NCBI GenBank assembly: GCA_965232465.1
Contig: OZ246977.1
Span: 1,364,001-1,428,000 of the forward strand
DNA from: G965232465 sp965232465
GTDB lineage: Bacteria > Pseudomonadota > Alphaproteobacteria > JAQWUY01
Reading direction: 5' to 3'
DNA length: 64,000 bases
The notes beneath the pieces are model-generated. The model was not told the origin of the DNA and did not search any database. It saw only the letters and a program-made list of their open reading frames with translations. Of the stretch, positions 55,387 to 63,262 are shown one piece after another. The translations under genes were made by a program, and so were the position numbers. The number at the start of each line of letters is the position of its first letter. Position 1 is the stretch's first letter.

Positions 55387-56166
55387 TTACATACCTTCAC
55401 AGGTGTTATCCATATCTTTACGGCATATGTGCCAATGGGACTTATCATACAATTTCGAATCGCTAAAATGGCGATTATTTAATACCCGTCCGATTATAAT
55501 CAAGGCGGTACGGGTAATGCCTGCGTGTTTGACTTTGGTGCGAATGGTCGCCAAAGTTCCATATATAAGCTGTTCGTCCACCCAAGATATTCGATATCCG
55601 ACGACAACAGGGCAATCGGCACCATAATGGGGAATTAAAGTGTTCACCACATATTTTAAATTGTTAATTGACAAATGTATTGCCAAAGTGGACTGCGATT
55701 TTGCCAAAGTGTCCAAATCTTGCCCCACCGGCATCCCACTGGAGCGTACGCTAGTACGGGTTAAAATCACTGTTTGCGATACATCCGCCAAAGTCAATTC
55801 TGTTTTCATCGCCGCCGCCATTGCCGCATAGGCGGATACACCGGGAATAACCTCATATGGAATGTGTAACATGTCCAATTTTCGCATTTGTTCGGCGGTT
55901 GCCCCATATATGGACGGATCCCCCGAGTGCATGCGTGCCACATGTTGTCCATGATTATGGGCGGTTTGCATATGCCCGATAATTACATCTAAGTGCATCG
56001 AAGCTGTGTCCAAGATTGTGGCATTTTGTGGGCATTCCGCCAAAATACCCATCGGTACCAATGACCCCGCATATAAACACACAGGACACTTTTGTAAAAT
56101 CTTTAATCCCCGTATGGTAATCAGGTCTGATGCCCCGGGACCGGCACCAATAAAGTATATTGTCAT
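55387..56166 (-). CDS. cobM: (Cobalt-)precorrin-4 C11-methyltransferase
   Basis: A protein of 259 aa. SUMT-like fold: YFIGAGPGASDLITIRG at the N-terminus, LYAGSLVP, MHSGDPSIYGATAEQMR (SAM-binding GDP) and VIPGVSAYAAMAAAMKTELTLADVSQTVILTR are typical of CobM/CbiF. It methylates C-11 of the corrin precursor. It overlaps cbiGH by ATGA and is the last gene of the operon. The short C-terminal tail after IIIGRVL is variable in the family. Confidence 0.93.
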   Translation of the reverse strand: MTIYFIGAGPGASDLITIRGLKILQKCPVCLYAGSLVPMGILAECPQNATILDTASMHLDVIIGHMQTAHNHGQHVARMHSGDPSIYGATAEQMRKLDMLHIPYEVIPGVSAYAAMAAAMKTELTLADVSQTVILTRTSVRSSGMPVGQDLDTLAKSQSTLAIHLSINNLKYVVNTLIPHYGADCPVVVGYRISWVDEQLIYGTLATIRTKVKHAGITRTALIIIGRVLNNRHFSDSKLYDKSHWHICRKDMDNTCEGM

Positions 56167-57941
56167 GTGGTATATTCCTTTATTTTTTCCGTATACCCCC
56201 GTGGTGTATATGTAAATTTTCGCCCTGAGGATATAAATGTTTTGGTCGTAGAATTACCAATAATCACTAAGCTAAGCATATCCACACCCGTTGTATCAAA
56301 ATCTTGTAAAGCGGTTACTGTAATATGGGCGTCTTGCCGTCCGATGTTACGCCCAATAATCACAGGGGTATGTTTTGGGCGATATTGTAACAAAATCTCT
56401 TTTGCTTGTGGTAATAAAGTTTTCCTATGCTGAGATTGGGGATTGTAAAGTGCCACTACAAAATCCCCCTGTCCAACCGCATGCAGGCGGTTTATAATAT
56501 TGTGTCGTGGGGTCAATAAATCAGATAGGCTGAGCACACAAAAATCATGATTAAAAGGTGCCCCCACCTGTGCGGAACAGGCTTGAAAAGCCGAAATACC
56601 ACATGTAATATGTATATCCACCCCATGCCACGCCCGATTTTCAGGATGGGTATCCAGCAATTCAAATACCAAGCTTGCCAACGCATAAATCGACGCATCA
56701 CCTGAGCACACCAACGCTACGGTTTTGCCTTGACTTGCCAAATCAAGGGCAGTGCGACATCGGTGTTGTTCTTGTCCCAAGGGGCTTTGAGCGGTGGGGG
56801 TGTCGCCTATTATATGGGCAATTAAATCCAAATATAATCCGTATCCGACGACTATATCCGCCGATTTTAAAGCCTGTACGGTTTCGGCTGTATGCCATTT
56901 TTTATCCCCCGCCCCAATGCCAACAATATGTAATACGCCCGTGGTATGTCCCTGTGTCAGGGGGGTGCCATCATACACCCCCACCGCCACTGTACAGCCG
57001 TTTTCGACGGTTTTTTCAAGTATTATATTACTATTGCTGGCAAGGACTGCACTTTCCGCCACCCCATAACAGCCCACTTCTTGGTATACAATATCACTGG
57101 GATTGGGTACTTTATATGCTTGCAAGGTTTCGACGCCATATACCCATAAGGGTTTATCATATTCTGTACACAAGAATTTTATCGCCGCTTCATCTGCTTT
57201 TATGTCGATACTGGCAAAATGGTGTATGGCAAGGGGATGTATGTGATTTTCACACATAATTTTATCCACTAATATGTGTACATTTTTTGGGGGGATAAAC
57301 CTTTCACAACCAACCCCTATGACCACGCACGGCACATATATTATCAAAGTATCCTCCGCCTCATACCCCCGCTTATAAGTCAGATGCACAGTATAAGGGG
57401 CTTGTATATCACCGGTAAAGTATGGGGTATGGGCGAAGGGTATGGGCGTATCGTTTACCAACCGTACAGTCCCCCCCGCCAACATATGGGCGGTTATGGG
57501 TTTAATCATATCGGGATTGGCAACTGTCCAGCCATCGGGCATATCATCAAATGCAAACCCCAATTGTTTATTTCCTGCATTGGTAATCGCAGGGGTAGTA
57601 TGAAAAATATCCCCAATTTTATGGGCAATGGTGTATCCCCCATAATGCCCCCCCACAATGGGAACAACCGTATCCCCATTTTCAGACACGGATATAACCG
57701 GCATATCTTGATACTTATCGCCCAAATATGGGGCAATCGCCCGTACCAATATTGCCGTGGCACAAATGCCCACAATCGTATGCCCCGCCATATATTGCCG
57801 GGCAATAAAATCGGTTGTATGGGCAAAAGTATTTTCACATTGTACCCGATACTTATACCCATATACTGTCCCCCCCAAATAACATTGAATCTGGGTGGCG
57901 GTGGTATAGGCGTTTTGTGTTAAAGCAATCAGTATAATCAC
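56163..57941 (-). CDS. cbiGH: Fused cobalt-precorrin-5A hydrolase (CbiG) and precorrin-3B C17-methyltransferase (CbiH/CobJ)
   Basis: 592 aa from a GTG at 57941, placed two bases after the cobI stop; the frame runs further upstream but only through cobI. Residues 1-about 330 are CbiG (HTIVGICATAILVRAIAPYL, VISVSENGDTVVPIVGGHYGG, then a CobE-like part with VVIGVGCERF and SIDIKADEAAI). Residues about 350-592 are a SUMT-type methylase (LHIVGIGAGDKKWHTAETVQALKSADIVVGYG, VCSGDASIYALA, GISAFQACSAQVGAPFNHDFCVLSLSDLLTP). CbiG opens the lactone ring in the early-cobalt pathway; CbiH performs ring contraction. Confidence 0.9.
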   Translation of the reverse strand: MIILIALTQNAYTTATQIQCYLGGTVYGYKYRVQCENTFAHTTDFIARQYMAGHTIVGICATAILVRAIAPYLGDKYQDMPVISVSENGDTVVPIVGGHYGGYTIAHKIGDIFHTTPAITNAGNKQLGFAFDDMPDGWTVANPDMIKPITAHMLAGGTVRLVNDTPIPFAHTPYFTGDIQAPYTVHLTYKRGYEAEDTLIIYVPCVVIGVGCERFIPPKNVHILVDKIMCENHIHPLAIHHFASIDIKADEAAIKFLCTEYDKPLWVYGVETLQAYKVPNPSDIVYQEVGCYGVAESAVLASNSNIILEKTVENGCTVAVGVYDGTPLTQGHTTGVLHIVGIGAGDKKWHTAETVQALKSADIVVGYGLYLDLIAHIIGDTPTAQSPLGQEQHRCRTALDLASQGKTVALVCSGDASIYALASLVFELLDTHPENRAWHGVDIHITCGISAFQACSAQVGAPFNHDFCVLSLSDLLTPRHNIINRLHAVGQGDFVVALYNPQSQHRKTLLPQAKEILLQYRPKHTPVIIGRNIGRQDAHITVTALQDFDTTGVDMLSLVIIGNSTTKTFISSGRKFTYTPRGYTEKIKEYTT

Positions 57942-57943
57942 GG

Positions 57944-58669
57944 TTAATATAAATTCTGTACGGTGCTGATGATAATCGAAAAATAGGGTGCTTTCGTAAC
58001 TTGTGATACGGGGATAATGCATTGGTTGGGCAGGGTGGCATACTGTACACATATGGCATTTTTCAGCCTGTTTGCCCCCCTCAGAGCGGTTTTTACCTTG
58101 GGTAAATGTTGTCCAATTTTCATAATGGCGATACTGTTTGCCGATTGTAAATGCTGGGTTAAAACTGTTGCGTCTACAGTGGCGGGAATAATCGTACATA
58201 TATCATTGCGGGACGCAAATGGTATCTGTGCTACGCTACATGCGGACGCAACAGAATTTATACCAGGAATAATGTGTATGGTAATGTGGCGATGCAAACG
58301 GTCATATATATACATAAACGACCCATAAAACAAGGGATCGCCTTCACATAAAAAAAGAACCGTTTTCCCCGATTGCACCGCATGTAAAATCTGTTCCGCC
58401 CCCTTATCATATACAGCGGATGCGGACGCAGTATTGGTCTGCATGGGCATAGGCAATATAATTTCTGATATATGCACATCAGCTATATGGGGCGTTACAA
58501 TCCGCCGTGCCATGGATGATCCCCTTGCCATAGATGCATTATCCAACGGTTGAATATACGCCAACACTGTATTATCCGCTGATGCAGATTGCAACAATTT
58601 ATAAGCTTTCACAGTAATTAAATCCGCATCACCTGTGCCAACACCTATACCAATCAACTGAGATGTCAT
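57944..58669 (-). CDS. cobI: (Cobalt-)precorrin-2 C20-methyltransferase
   Basis: A protein of 241 aa. GIGVGTGDADLITVKAYKLL, FLCEGDPLFYGSFMYIYDRL and IIPGINSVASACSVAQIPFASR are the CobI/CbiL blocks. It methylates C-20 of (cobalt-)precorrin-2. It overlaps cobL by four bases and precedes cbiGH. Confidence 0.93.
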   Translation of the reverse strand: MTSQLIGIGVGTGDADLITVKAYKLLQSASADNTVLAYIQPLDNASMARGSSMARRIVTPHIADVHISEIILPMPMQTNTASASAVYDKGAEQILHAVQSGKTVLFLCEGDPLFYGSFMYIYDRLHRHITIHIIPGINSVASACSVAQIPFASRNDICTIIPATVDATVLTQHLQSANSIAIMKIGQHLPKVKTALRGANRLKNAICVQYATLPNQCIIPVSQVTKAPYFSIIISTVQNLY

Positions 58670-59880
58670 GAAGCTTTACCCTTAACATATGCATACTGGG
58701 TTACGGGAATAAGCGGTGCCCAACGGGTAAAACGGTGGGTATGGGCGGTTTGGGTGATGCTGATTTTTTGTATATCCCCCCCATATTTTTCATACGCATG
58801 CAATACAATCGCCTCACCGGCTGTTGTTACTGTATTTGCCACCAACCGTCCATATGCGGGCAATATATCGATACATGCTTGTATGTTTATGGCACTGATA
58901 CCGCCCCCGATAAAAATAGCATTTGGCGGGGGTATATCACAGATATTTTTCGGCATGCCTTTGATATGCGTATGATGTGTGGTTATTTTATCCAACACCC
59001 CAAATTTTTCTGCATTGTGCAAAATAATATCACAGCTCTTTTTTGTACATTCGAACGCATGGGCTACACCGCCCAATCGCCCCCATTCGATACAAATGGA
59101 ACCGCTGCCCGCCCCAAAATCCCATAATACCGCATGGGGATAAGGCTGTAACTGTGCCATGGTCATTGCCCGTATGGGGGATTTTGTAATTTGCCCATCA
59201 TGGGTATACGCCTCATCCGGTATACCCGCAGCCAAACTATGGGTTACACCCACACATGCAATGGCAAGCGTATTTAAATCAGAGGGTGCCACATATCCTT
59301 GGGTACATATGGCATCTGCTGTATGGGTGTGTATGGTTTGGGTGGTCGTGCCAAGGGCATTTAAAGTATGTATCATGCTATCGCCCAGTCCCATATGACA
59401 CAACATCTGTGCCATGTGTTGCACCGTGTATTTATCCTGTGTCAAGGTTATCACTTTTGCCCCTTGATAAAAATACGGTTTTATGGTGTGTACATGCCGA
59501 CCATGTACAGTGGTAAAATGACAATCCTGCATGTGCCATTGTAACTGTGAAGTTGCCAATTGAAACGCCCCCACATGGGGGTGCAGGGTAATATTATTCG
59601 CCCCAAAATATTCCATAAACAAGCGACTGGGACCAAACCAATTCCCATCACCTGTTGCCAACACTACCACCGTTTTATACCTATGCAACAATTTTTTTAC
59701 AACCGCCATATTATCCGCAAATGGCGATACCCATGTATGAATATATTGATTTTTGGGCGGTGTATATGTCTGTAATATGCGTTTTGATGTACAAACCACA
59801 GGGGTCGATTGTATGAATCGCTGTTTGGCGATGGGGATATTATCGACCCCATCGGCCCCAATGCCAACAATATGTATCAT
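58666..59880 (-). CDS. cobL: Precorrin-6Y methyltransferase/decarboxylase (CobL, CbiE-CbiT fusion)
   Basis: A protein of 404 aa. The N-terminal half is CbiE-like (IHIVGIGADGVDNIP, VLATGDGNWFGPSRLFMEYF); the C-terminal half is CbiT-like (IRAMTMAQLQPYPHAVLWDFGAGSGSICIEWGRLG, a classical SAM-binding GAGSG). It methylates C-5 and C-15 and decarboxylates. The start MIHIVGIG is preferred for homology; MNCNPYMIHI at 59898 is possible and overlaps the cobH stop. Confidence 0.92.
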   Translation of the reverse strand: MIHIVGIGADGVDNIPIAKQRFIQSTPVVCTSKRILQTYTPPKNQYIHTWVSPFADNMAVVKKLLHRYKTVVVLATGDGNWFGPSRLFMEYFGANNITLHPHVGAFQLATSQLQWHMQDCHFTTVHGRHVHTIKPYFYQGAKVITLTQDKYTVQHMAQMLCHMGLGDSMIHTLNALGTTTQTIHTHTADAICTQGYVAPSDLNTLAIACVGVTHSLAAGIPDEAYTHDGQITKSPIRAMTMAQLQPYPHAVLWDFGAGSGSICIEWGRLGGVAHAFECTKKSCDIILHNAEKFGVLDKITTHHTHIKGMPKNICDIPPPNAIFIGGGISAINIQACIDILPAYGRLVANTVTTAGEAIVLHAYEKYGGDIQKISITQTAHTHRFTRWAPLIPVTQYAYVKGKAS

Positions 59881-59887
59881 ATATGGA

Positions 59888-60559
59888 TTACAGTTCATTA
59901 TAAGTTGTATTATAAGATTGTCTGTTACACCCCAAAATAGCATTTACCACCGCACACGCTATCGCCGCCCCCCCCATCTTGCCCCTAAGGGTAATATAAG
60001 GAATATCACCCGCATGGGCAATCAAGGCATCCTTTGATTCCGTTGCCCCCACATACCCAATCGGTGCCGCAATAATACAGGCGGGTTTTGCCCAGTTATC
60101 ATTTATAATCCGTTCCAACAGATAAAACAAAGCGGTGGGGGCGGTCCCTATAACAACGACCGCACCCTCCATATATGGTTGCCATAATTGTACCGCCGCC
60201 GCCGATCGAGTGGTGTTATATTTTTTGGCAAGGTTGGGGGTTTGTGGAGTATTTAAAGTACAGATAACAGGATTTTTATCCATATCAAGCATACGGTGGT
60301 TAATACCAGATACCACCATTTGACTATCACATAAAACCGTTGCCCCCTGTTGTAAGGCGGTTACAGCTGATGCAACCGCTGTATCCGTATAAGCAATACG
60401 GGGCACAATATCGGGGTTGGCACACGCATGCACCATACGGATGACAACTTCCTGCATGGGAACAGAAAACCGATTTACATCCACATCCGCCCGCACACAG
60501 GCAAAAGATGTACGATAAATCGTATCCGCATCGGATATATACTCAAACTGTAAAGCCAT
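59888..60559 (-). CDS. cobH: Precorrin-8X methylmutase
   Basis: A protein of 223 aa. MVHACANPDIVPRI contains the catalytic His, ATVLCDSQMVVSGI and IIAAPIGYVGATESKDALI are CobH/CbiC blocks. It moves the C-11 methyl group to C-12, forming hydrogenobyrinate/cobyrinate. The ATG at 60559 has AGGGGC at the right distance; the ATG five codons upstream does not. It is the first gene of the cob operon. Confidence 0.93.
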   Translation of the reverse strand: MALQFEYISDADTIYRTSFACVRADVDVNRFSVPMQEVVIRMVHACANPDIVPRIAYTDTAVASAVTALQQGATVLCDSQMVVSGINHRMLDMDKNPVICTLNTPQTPNLAKKYNTTRSAAAVQLWQPYMEGAVVVIGTAPTALFYLLERIINDNWAKPACIIAAPIGYVGATESKDALIAHAGDIPYITLRGKMGGAAIACAVVNAILGCNRQSYNTTYNEL

Positions 60560-60629
60560 TTTTGCCCCTGACATAAGGTTCGTATATTTAAAAAACTATT
60601 TGCCCTGCAAAGGTGCGTATAAAAACAAC

Positions 60630-60658
60630 ACTATATCGTAAATAACAGGACGATTCAA
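60630..60658 (-). promoter_or_regulatory. Candidate sigma-70 promoter of the cob operon
   Basis: On the minus strand TTGAAT (60658-60653) and TATAGT (60635-60630) are 17 bp apart, about 70 bp upstream of cobH. No B12-box or other cobalamin-riboswitch core is recognisable between it and the gene. Confidence 0.6.
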
Positions 60659-60825
60659 TAATAATATACTGATGGGCGAAAATCACCACCACAAATAATC
60701 CATATTGGTTTTTTTTTGGTTTTTCTTGCCTAAATATGATATATAATATTTAACATAAATATGCGGTTGCGACCAGTTGCGACGGTGCATTGCCATACGC
60801 ATATAGCCCCCCATTGGTAAATGTG

Positions 60826-61536
60826 ATGCTCACAGATGAAATTGTATATATAATCCATGAAAATACCCGCATACCCTGTATCATTAAACGATCAAAAAAA
60901 CGGTCATCGGTTGCATTATCGGTAAAACCGGACACGACTGTTATCGTCCACGCCCCGATTAAAACTTCGTTAAAAAAATTGCAACAGATTGTCGATAAAA
61001 ACCAAGTTTGGATAACAAATAAATACACGAACGCCAAACGCATATATGGGCATACCCAGTCCTCGTATGCGGATGGCGACACGGCATTATACTTGGGACA
61101 TCCATATACACTTTGTTACGATACGACCCTACCTGCGGATGTGTGTATCGAAGGCGATATGATACGGGTACAAGCAACAGACACCACCAGTTGTCGACTT
61201 GCCATATTGGCATTTTATCGCAAACAGGCAAAATCAATACTTACACACCGCACCACATATTGGATTCCCTATGTGACGGGGGCATCAGAGCACACAAAAT
61301 TAACTCTTAAACATATGAAAACCCGTTGGGGATCGATGTCAACCACCGGCAACATGAACTTAAACATTGCCCTTATACGCACCCCTATGCAGTGCATAGA
61401 TTATGTTATTGTACATGAATTATGCCACCAAGCCCACCCCCATCATCAAAAACCCTTTTGGGATGCGGTGGCGGCGGTTATGCCCGATTATAAAATCCAC
61501 CAAAATCGTTTAAAACAATATCCCACTGAATATTAA
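60826..61536 (+). CDS. YgjP-type (DUF45) zinc metallopeptidase-like protein
   Basis: A protein of 236 aa. LKHMKTRWGSMSTTGNMNLN and DYVIVHELCHQAHPHHQKPFWDAV form the DUF45/YgjP signature (RWGS...HELxHxxxxxHxxxFW), a gluzincin-like site with HELCH. The N-terminal RSKKRSSVALSVKPDTTVIVHAP is the family's beta domain. Members are predicted metal-dependent hydrolases of uncertain role. The frame opens upstream at TTG (60790), but the ATG at 60826 is the first normal start. Confidence 0.85.
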   Translation: MLTDEIVYIIHENTRIPCIIKRSKKRSSVALSVKPDTTVIVHAPIKTSLKKLQQIVDKNQVWITNKYTNAKRIYGHTQSSYADGDTALYLGHPYTLCYDTTLPADVCIEGDMIRVQATDTTSCRLAILAFYRKQAKSILTHRTTYWIPYVTGASEHTKLTLKHMKTRWGSMSTTGNMNLNIALIRTPMQCIDYVIVHELCHQAHPHHQKPFWDAVAAVMPDYKIHQNRLKQYPTEY

Positions 61537-61644
61537 CCTTTTGTATATACCGCATTTATAATATTGACAGTATGCATTACATTTTATATACTTTTCTTGT
61601 ATAAAAAATATTTTGATACAAACAAACAAAAAGGGATAAAAATT

Positions 61645-62400
61645 GTGCACATTCCCATTTATATCGTGAATTTAAAACGCAGTCCTGAACGCAAAATGCA
61701 AATGCAACAAAAGCTGGATGCGTTGGGGGTGTTGTATACTTTTGTCGAAGGGGTGGATGGCAAAGATAAATCTGTGTGCGATTTTATACCCGAATATAAC
61801 CCCACCACCCGTAAACAAAAATTCGGACGACATTTACGCCCCACAGAAATTGGATGCAGTTTATCACACTTAAAAATCTTGCAAATTGCCCATGATGCGG
61901 GACATGACCGTATCTTGGTTATGGAAGATGACATTGTATTTTTAAAGCATTTTATGCCCACATTGCAGATAGTATCGAATCTTGACGATTCATATGAATG
62001 TATCCGCTTGTATTGTGGCACCCCCCATAAAATGAAACCTGTATACACACAAGGCGATATAACCATAAGCCGTCAATTCCGTGCTACTCTGGGTAGCCAA
62101 GCATATTATATTAACCGCACGGGTATTACCAAAGCCTTACAGCATGGATTGCCCATACAATACCCATGGGATAAATACATTTTCGGATACTGGCGTACAG
62201 ACATACGGGTATTTGCCACAAAACCCAATGTAGTATTTGGCGAAGACATCGCCACAGTTCCCACCACGATTGACTACGACAAAAAAGATTCATACGATTC
62301 CTTGTACAACCACTGGGTCAGAATACGACACCAGGCGGTCGACGAATGGTTATCATTCCTATACCGTATTAGACACTTCAAAGATTTTTATGGACGATGA
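61645..62400 (+). CDS. Glycosyltransferase family 25 (LPS-type) protein
   Basis: A protein of 251 aa. IYIVNLKRSPERKMQMQQKLDAL is the family-25 start, RPTEIGCSLSHLKILQIAHD and ILVMEDDIVFL (EDD metal site) follow, and YPWDKYIFGYW is typical further on. It is likely a galactosyltransferase for LPS core or a surface glycan. The GTG at 61645 with AAGGG upstream is preferred; a TTG 81 bp earlier gives a hydrophobic extension without homology. It stands alone, downstream of the YgjP-like gene. Confidence 0.85.
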   Translation: MHIPIYIVNLKRSPERKMQMQQKLDALGVLYTFVEGVDGKDKSVCDFIPEYNPTTRKQKFGRHLRPTEIGCSLSHLKILQIAHDAGHDRILVMEDDIVFLKHFMPTLQIVSNLDDSYECIRLYCGTPHKMKPVYTQGDITISRQFRATLGSQAYYINRTGITKALQHGLPIQYPWDKYIFGYWRTDIRVFATKPNVVFGEDIATVPTTIDYDKKDSYDSLYNHWVRIRHQAVDEWLSFLYRIRHFKDFYGR

Positions 62401-62658
62401 AATCAGCGTAAAATAAGGGAGTTACATACTTGATTCCACAAGAATTGAATTAAGGCTATTTTTTGTTTTTATGCATAGATGACATTGCTTTTTGTTGTGA
62501 AATCCCACCAAATTACATGCAAATATTGATTTATGGAATTAGGTATATAATTCTCTAAATTTAAAAGTATGGGAAAACCGCACCAGTTAGATTATTGCTA
62601 TAATAATCCTGATTGCAGTGTGGGTTAATTATGCAGGATACTAATATGAGAGAAAAAC
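62401..62658. other. Intergenic region before the Cys-rich genes
   Basis: AT-rich, no gene. TATAAT at about 62600 could be a -10 element for the first Cys-rich gene, but a good -35 is not seen. Confidence 0.35.
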
Positions 62659-62838
62659 ATGGCATTTAAAGGAGTATGCCATTCTTGTAACAGCGGTGAG
62701 TGTGGTTATTATGAATATGACAGCAACTGTGATCCAGATGAAGATGGTCATTGCTCAAGTTGTGGTGTGTGGGTACAAACAAATCGTGATGGTTGGTCTT
62801 TATGTCATGATTGTTGGCACAAACTTTACTGTTTTTAA
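62659..62838 (+). CDS. Cys-rich mini-protein, copy 1 (59 aa)
   Basis: It encodes MAFKGVCHSCNSGECGYY followed by an acidic CDPDEDG stretch and CSSCGVWVQTN, ending CHDCWHKLYCF. Nine cysteines are arranged as CxxC (7/10), C15, C24, CxxC (32/35), CxxC (49/52) and C58, with Trp at 38, 46 and 53. This suggests a zinc-ribbon-like fold. No signal peptide, so probably cytoplasmic. It has a close paralogue 190 bp downstream on the same strand. Family unknown to me; function not inferred. Confidence 0.7.
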   Translation: MAFKGVCHSCNSGECGYYEYDSNCDPDEDGHCSSCGVWVQTNRDGWSLCHDCWHKLYCF

Positions 62839-62993
62839 TATGGATGGCATTCCAACATTTAGGACAATTCATGTAGTCACTATAACATAATTATCTATCA
62901 AAACCAAGCCCACATTTTTTATATTAAGATATTCATTAAAAATTACACAAAAAAACTATTGACAAAAAATTCATTATAATACACTATCAAGTA

Positions 62994-63016
62994 TAGTCAA
63001 TTCGGTATAAAATGAA
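62994..63016. mobile_element. Left end of the MITE-like repeat (copy 3, partial)
   Basis: TAGTCAATTCGGTATAAAAT matches the left end of copy 1 at 26662 with one change, and is preceded by TA. Homology stops just before the ribosome-binding site of the second Cys-rich gene. No right end is found downstream. Confidence 0.55.
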
Positions 63017-63027
63017 AGGAAGAAAAC

Positions 63028-63189
63028 ATGGCGTTTAAAGGAGTATGCCATTCTTGTAACAGCGGTGAGTGTGGTTATTATGGATCTAACGATGACTGTG
63101 ATCCAGATGAGGATGGTAATTGCCCAAGTTGTGGTGTGTGGGTACAGACAAATGATGAAGGTTGGAATATATGTTATGATTGCTGGTAA
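63028..63189 (+). CDS. Cys-rich mini-protein, copy 2 (53 aa)
   Basis: A paralogue of the gene at 62659: the first 18 residues are identical and the first 55 bp differ at one base, then GSNDDCDPDEDGNCPSCGVWVQTN and a shorter end (ICYDCW). All cysteines of copy 1 except C58 are conserved, along with the three Trp. AAAGGAAG lies about 8 bp upstream of the ATG, and TTGACA at 62959 may be a promoter element. A terminator follows at 63231. A DNA-level duplication or gene conversion is implied. Confidence 0.72.
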   Translation: MAFKGVCHSCNSGECGYYGSNDDCDPDEDGNCPSCGVWVQTNDEGWNICYDCW

Positions 63190-63230
63190 AGCCAAAACCT
63201 ATATAAATTCCTAATTTTTTAATTTATTAA

Positions 63231-63259
63231 AAAAAACATCTTTAATAAGATGGTTTTTT
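63231..63259. terminator. Bidirectional intrinsic terminator
   Basis: A-run, CATCTT, TAAT loop, AAGATG and T-run form a symmetric hairpin between the second Cys-rich gene (plus) and eno (minus), so it can serve both. Confidence 0.75.
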
Positions 63260-63262
63260 GTT

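Noticed and set aside
56675..57923. Plus-strand frames of 194 and 215 codons opposite cbiGH
   Set aside because: They lie wholly within conserved CbiG/CbiH coding sequence, are rich in Tyr/Pro/His from reverse reading, and match nothing recognisable.
57942..58199. 86-codon N-terminal extension of the CbiG-CbiH frame
   Set aside because: The extension overlaps the 3' end of cobI in another frame and lacks CbiG similarity; a GTG two bases after the cobI stop gives a coupled start.
60560..60790. Cobalamin riboswitch upstream of cobH
   Set aside because: The region was read for a B12-box-like core on the minus strand and none was found; only a sigma-70-type promoter is supportable.
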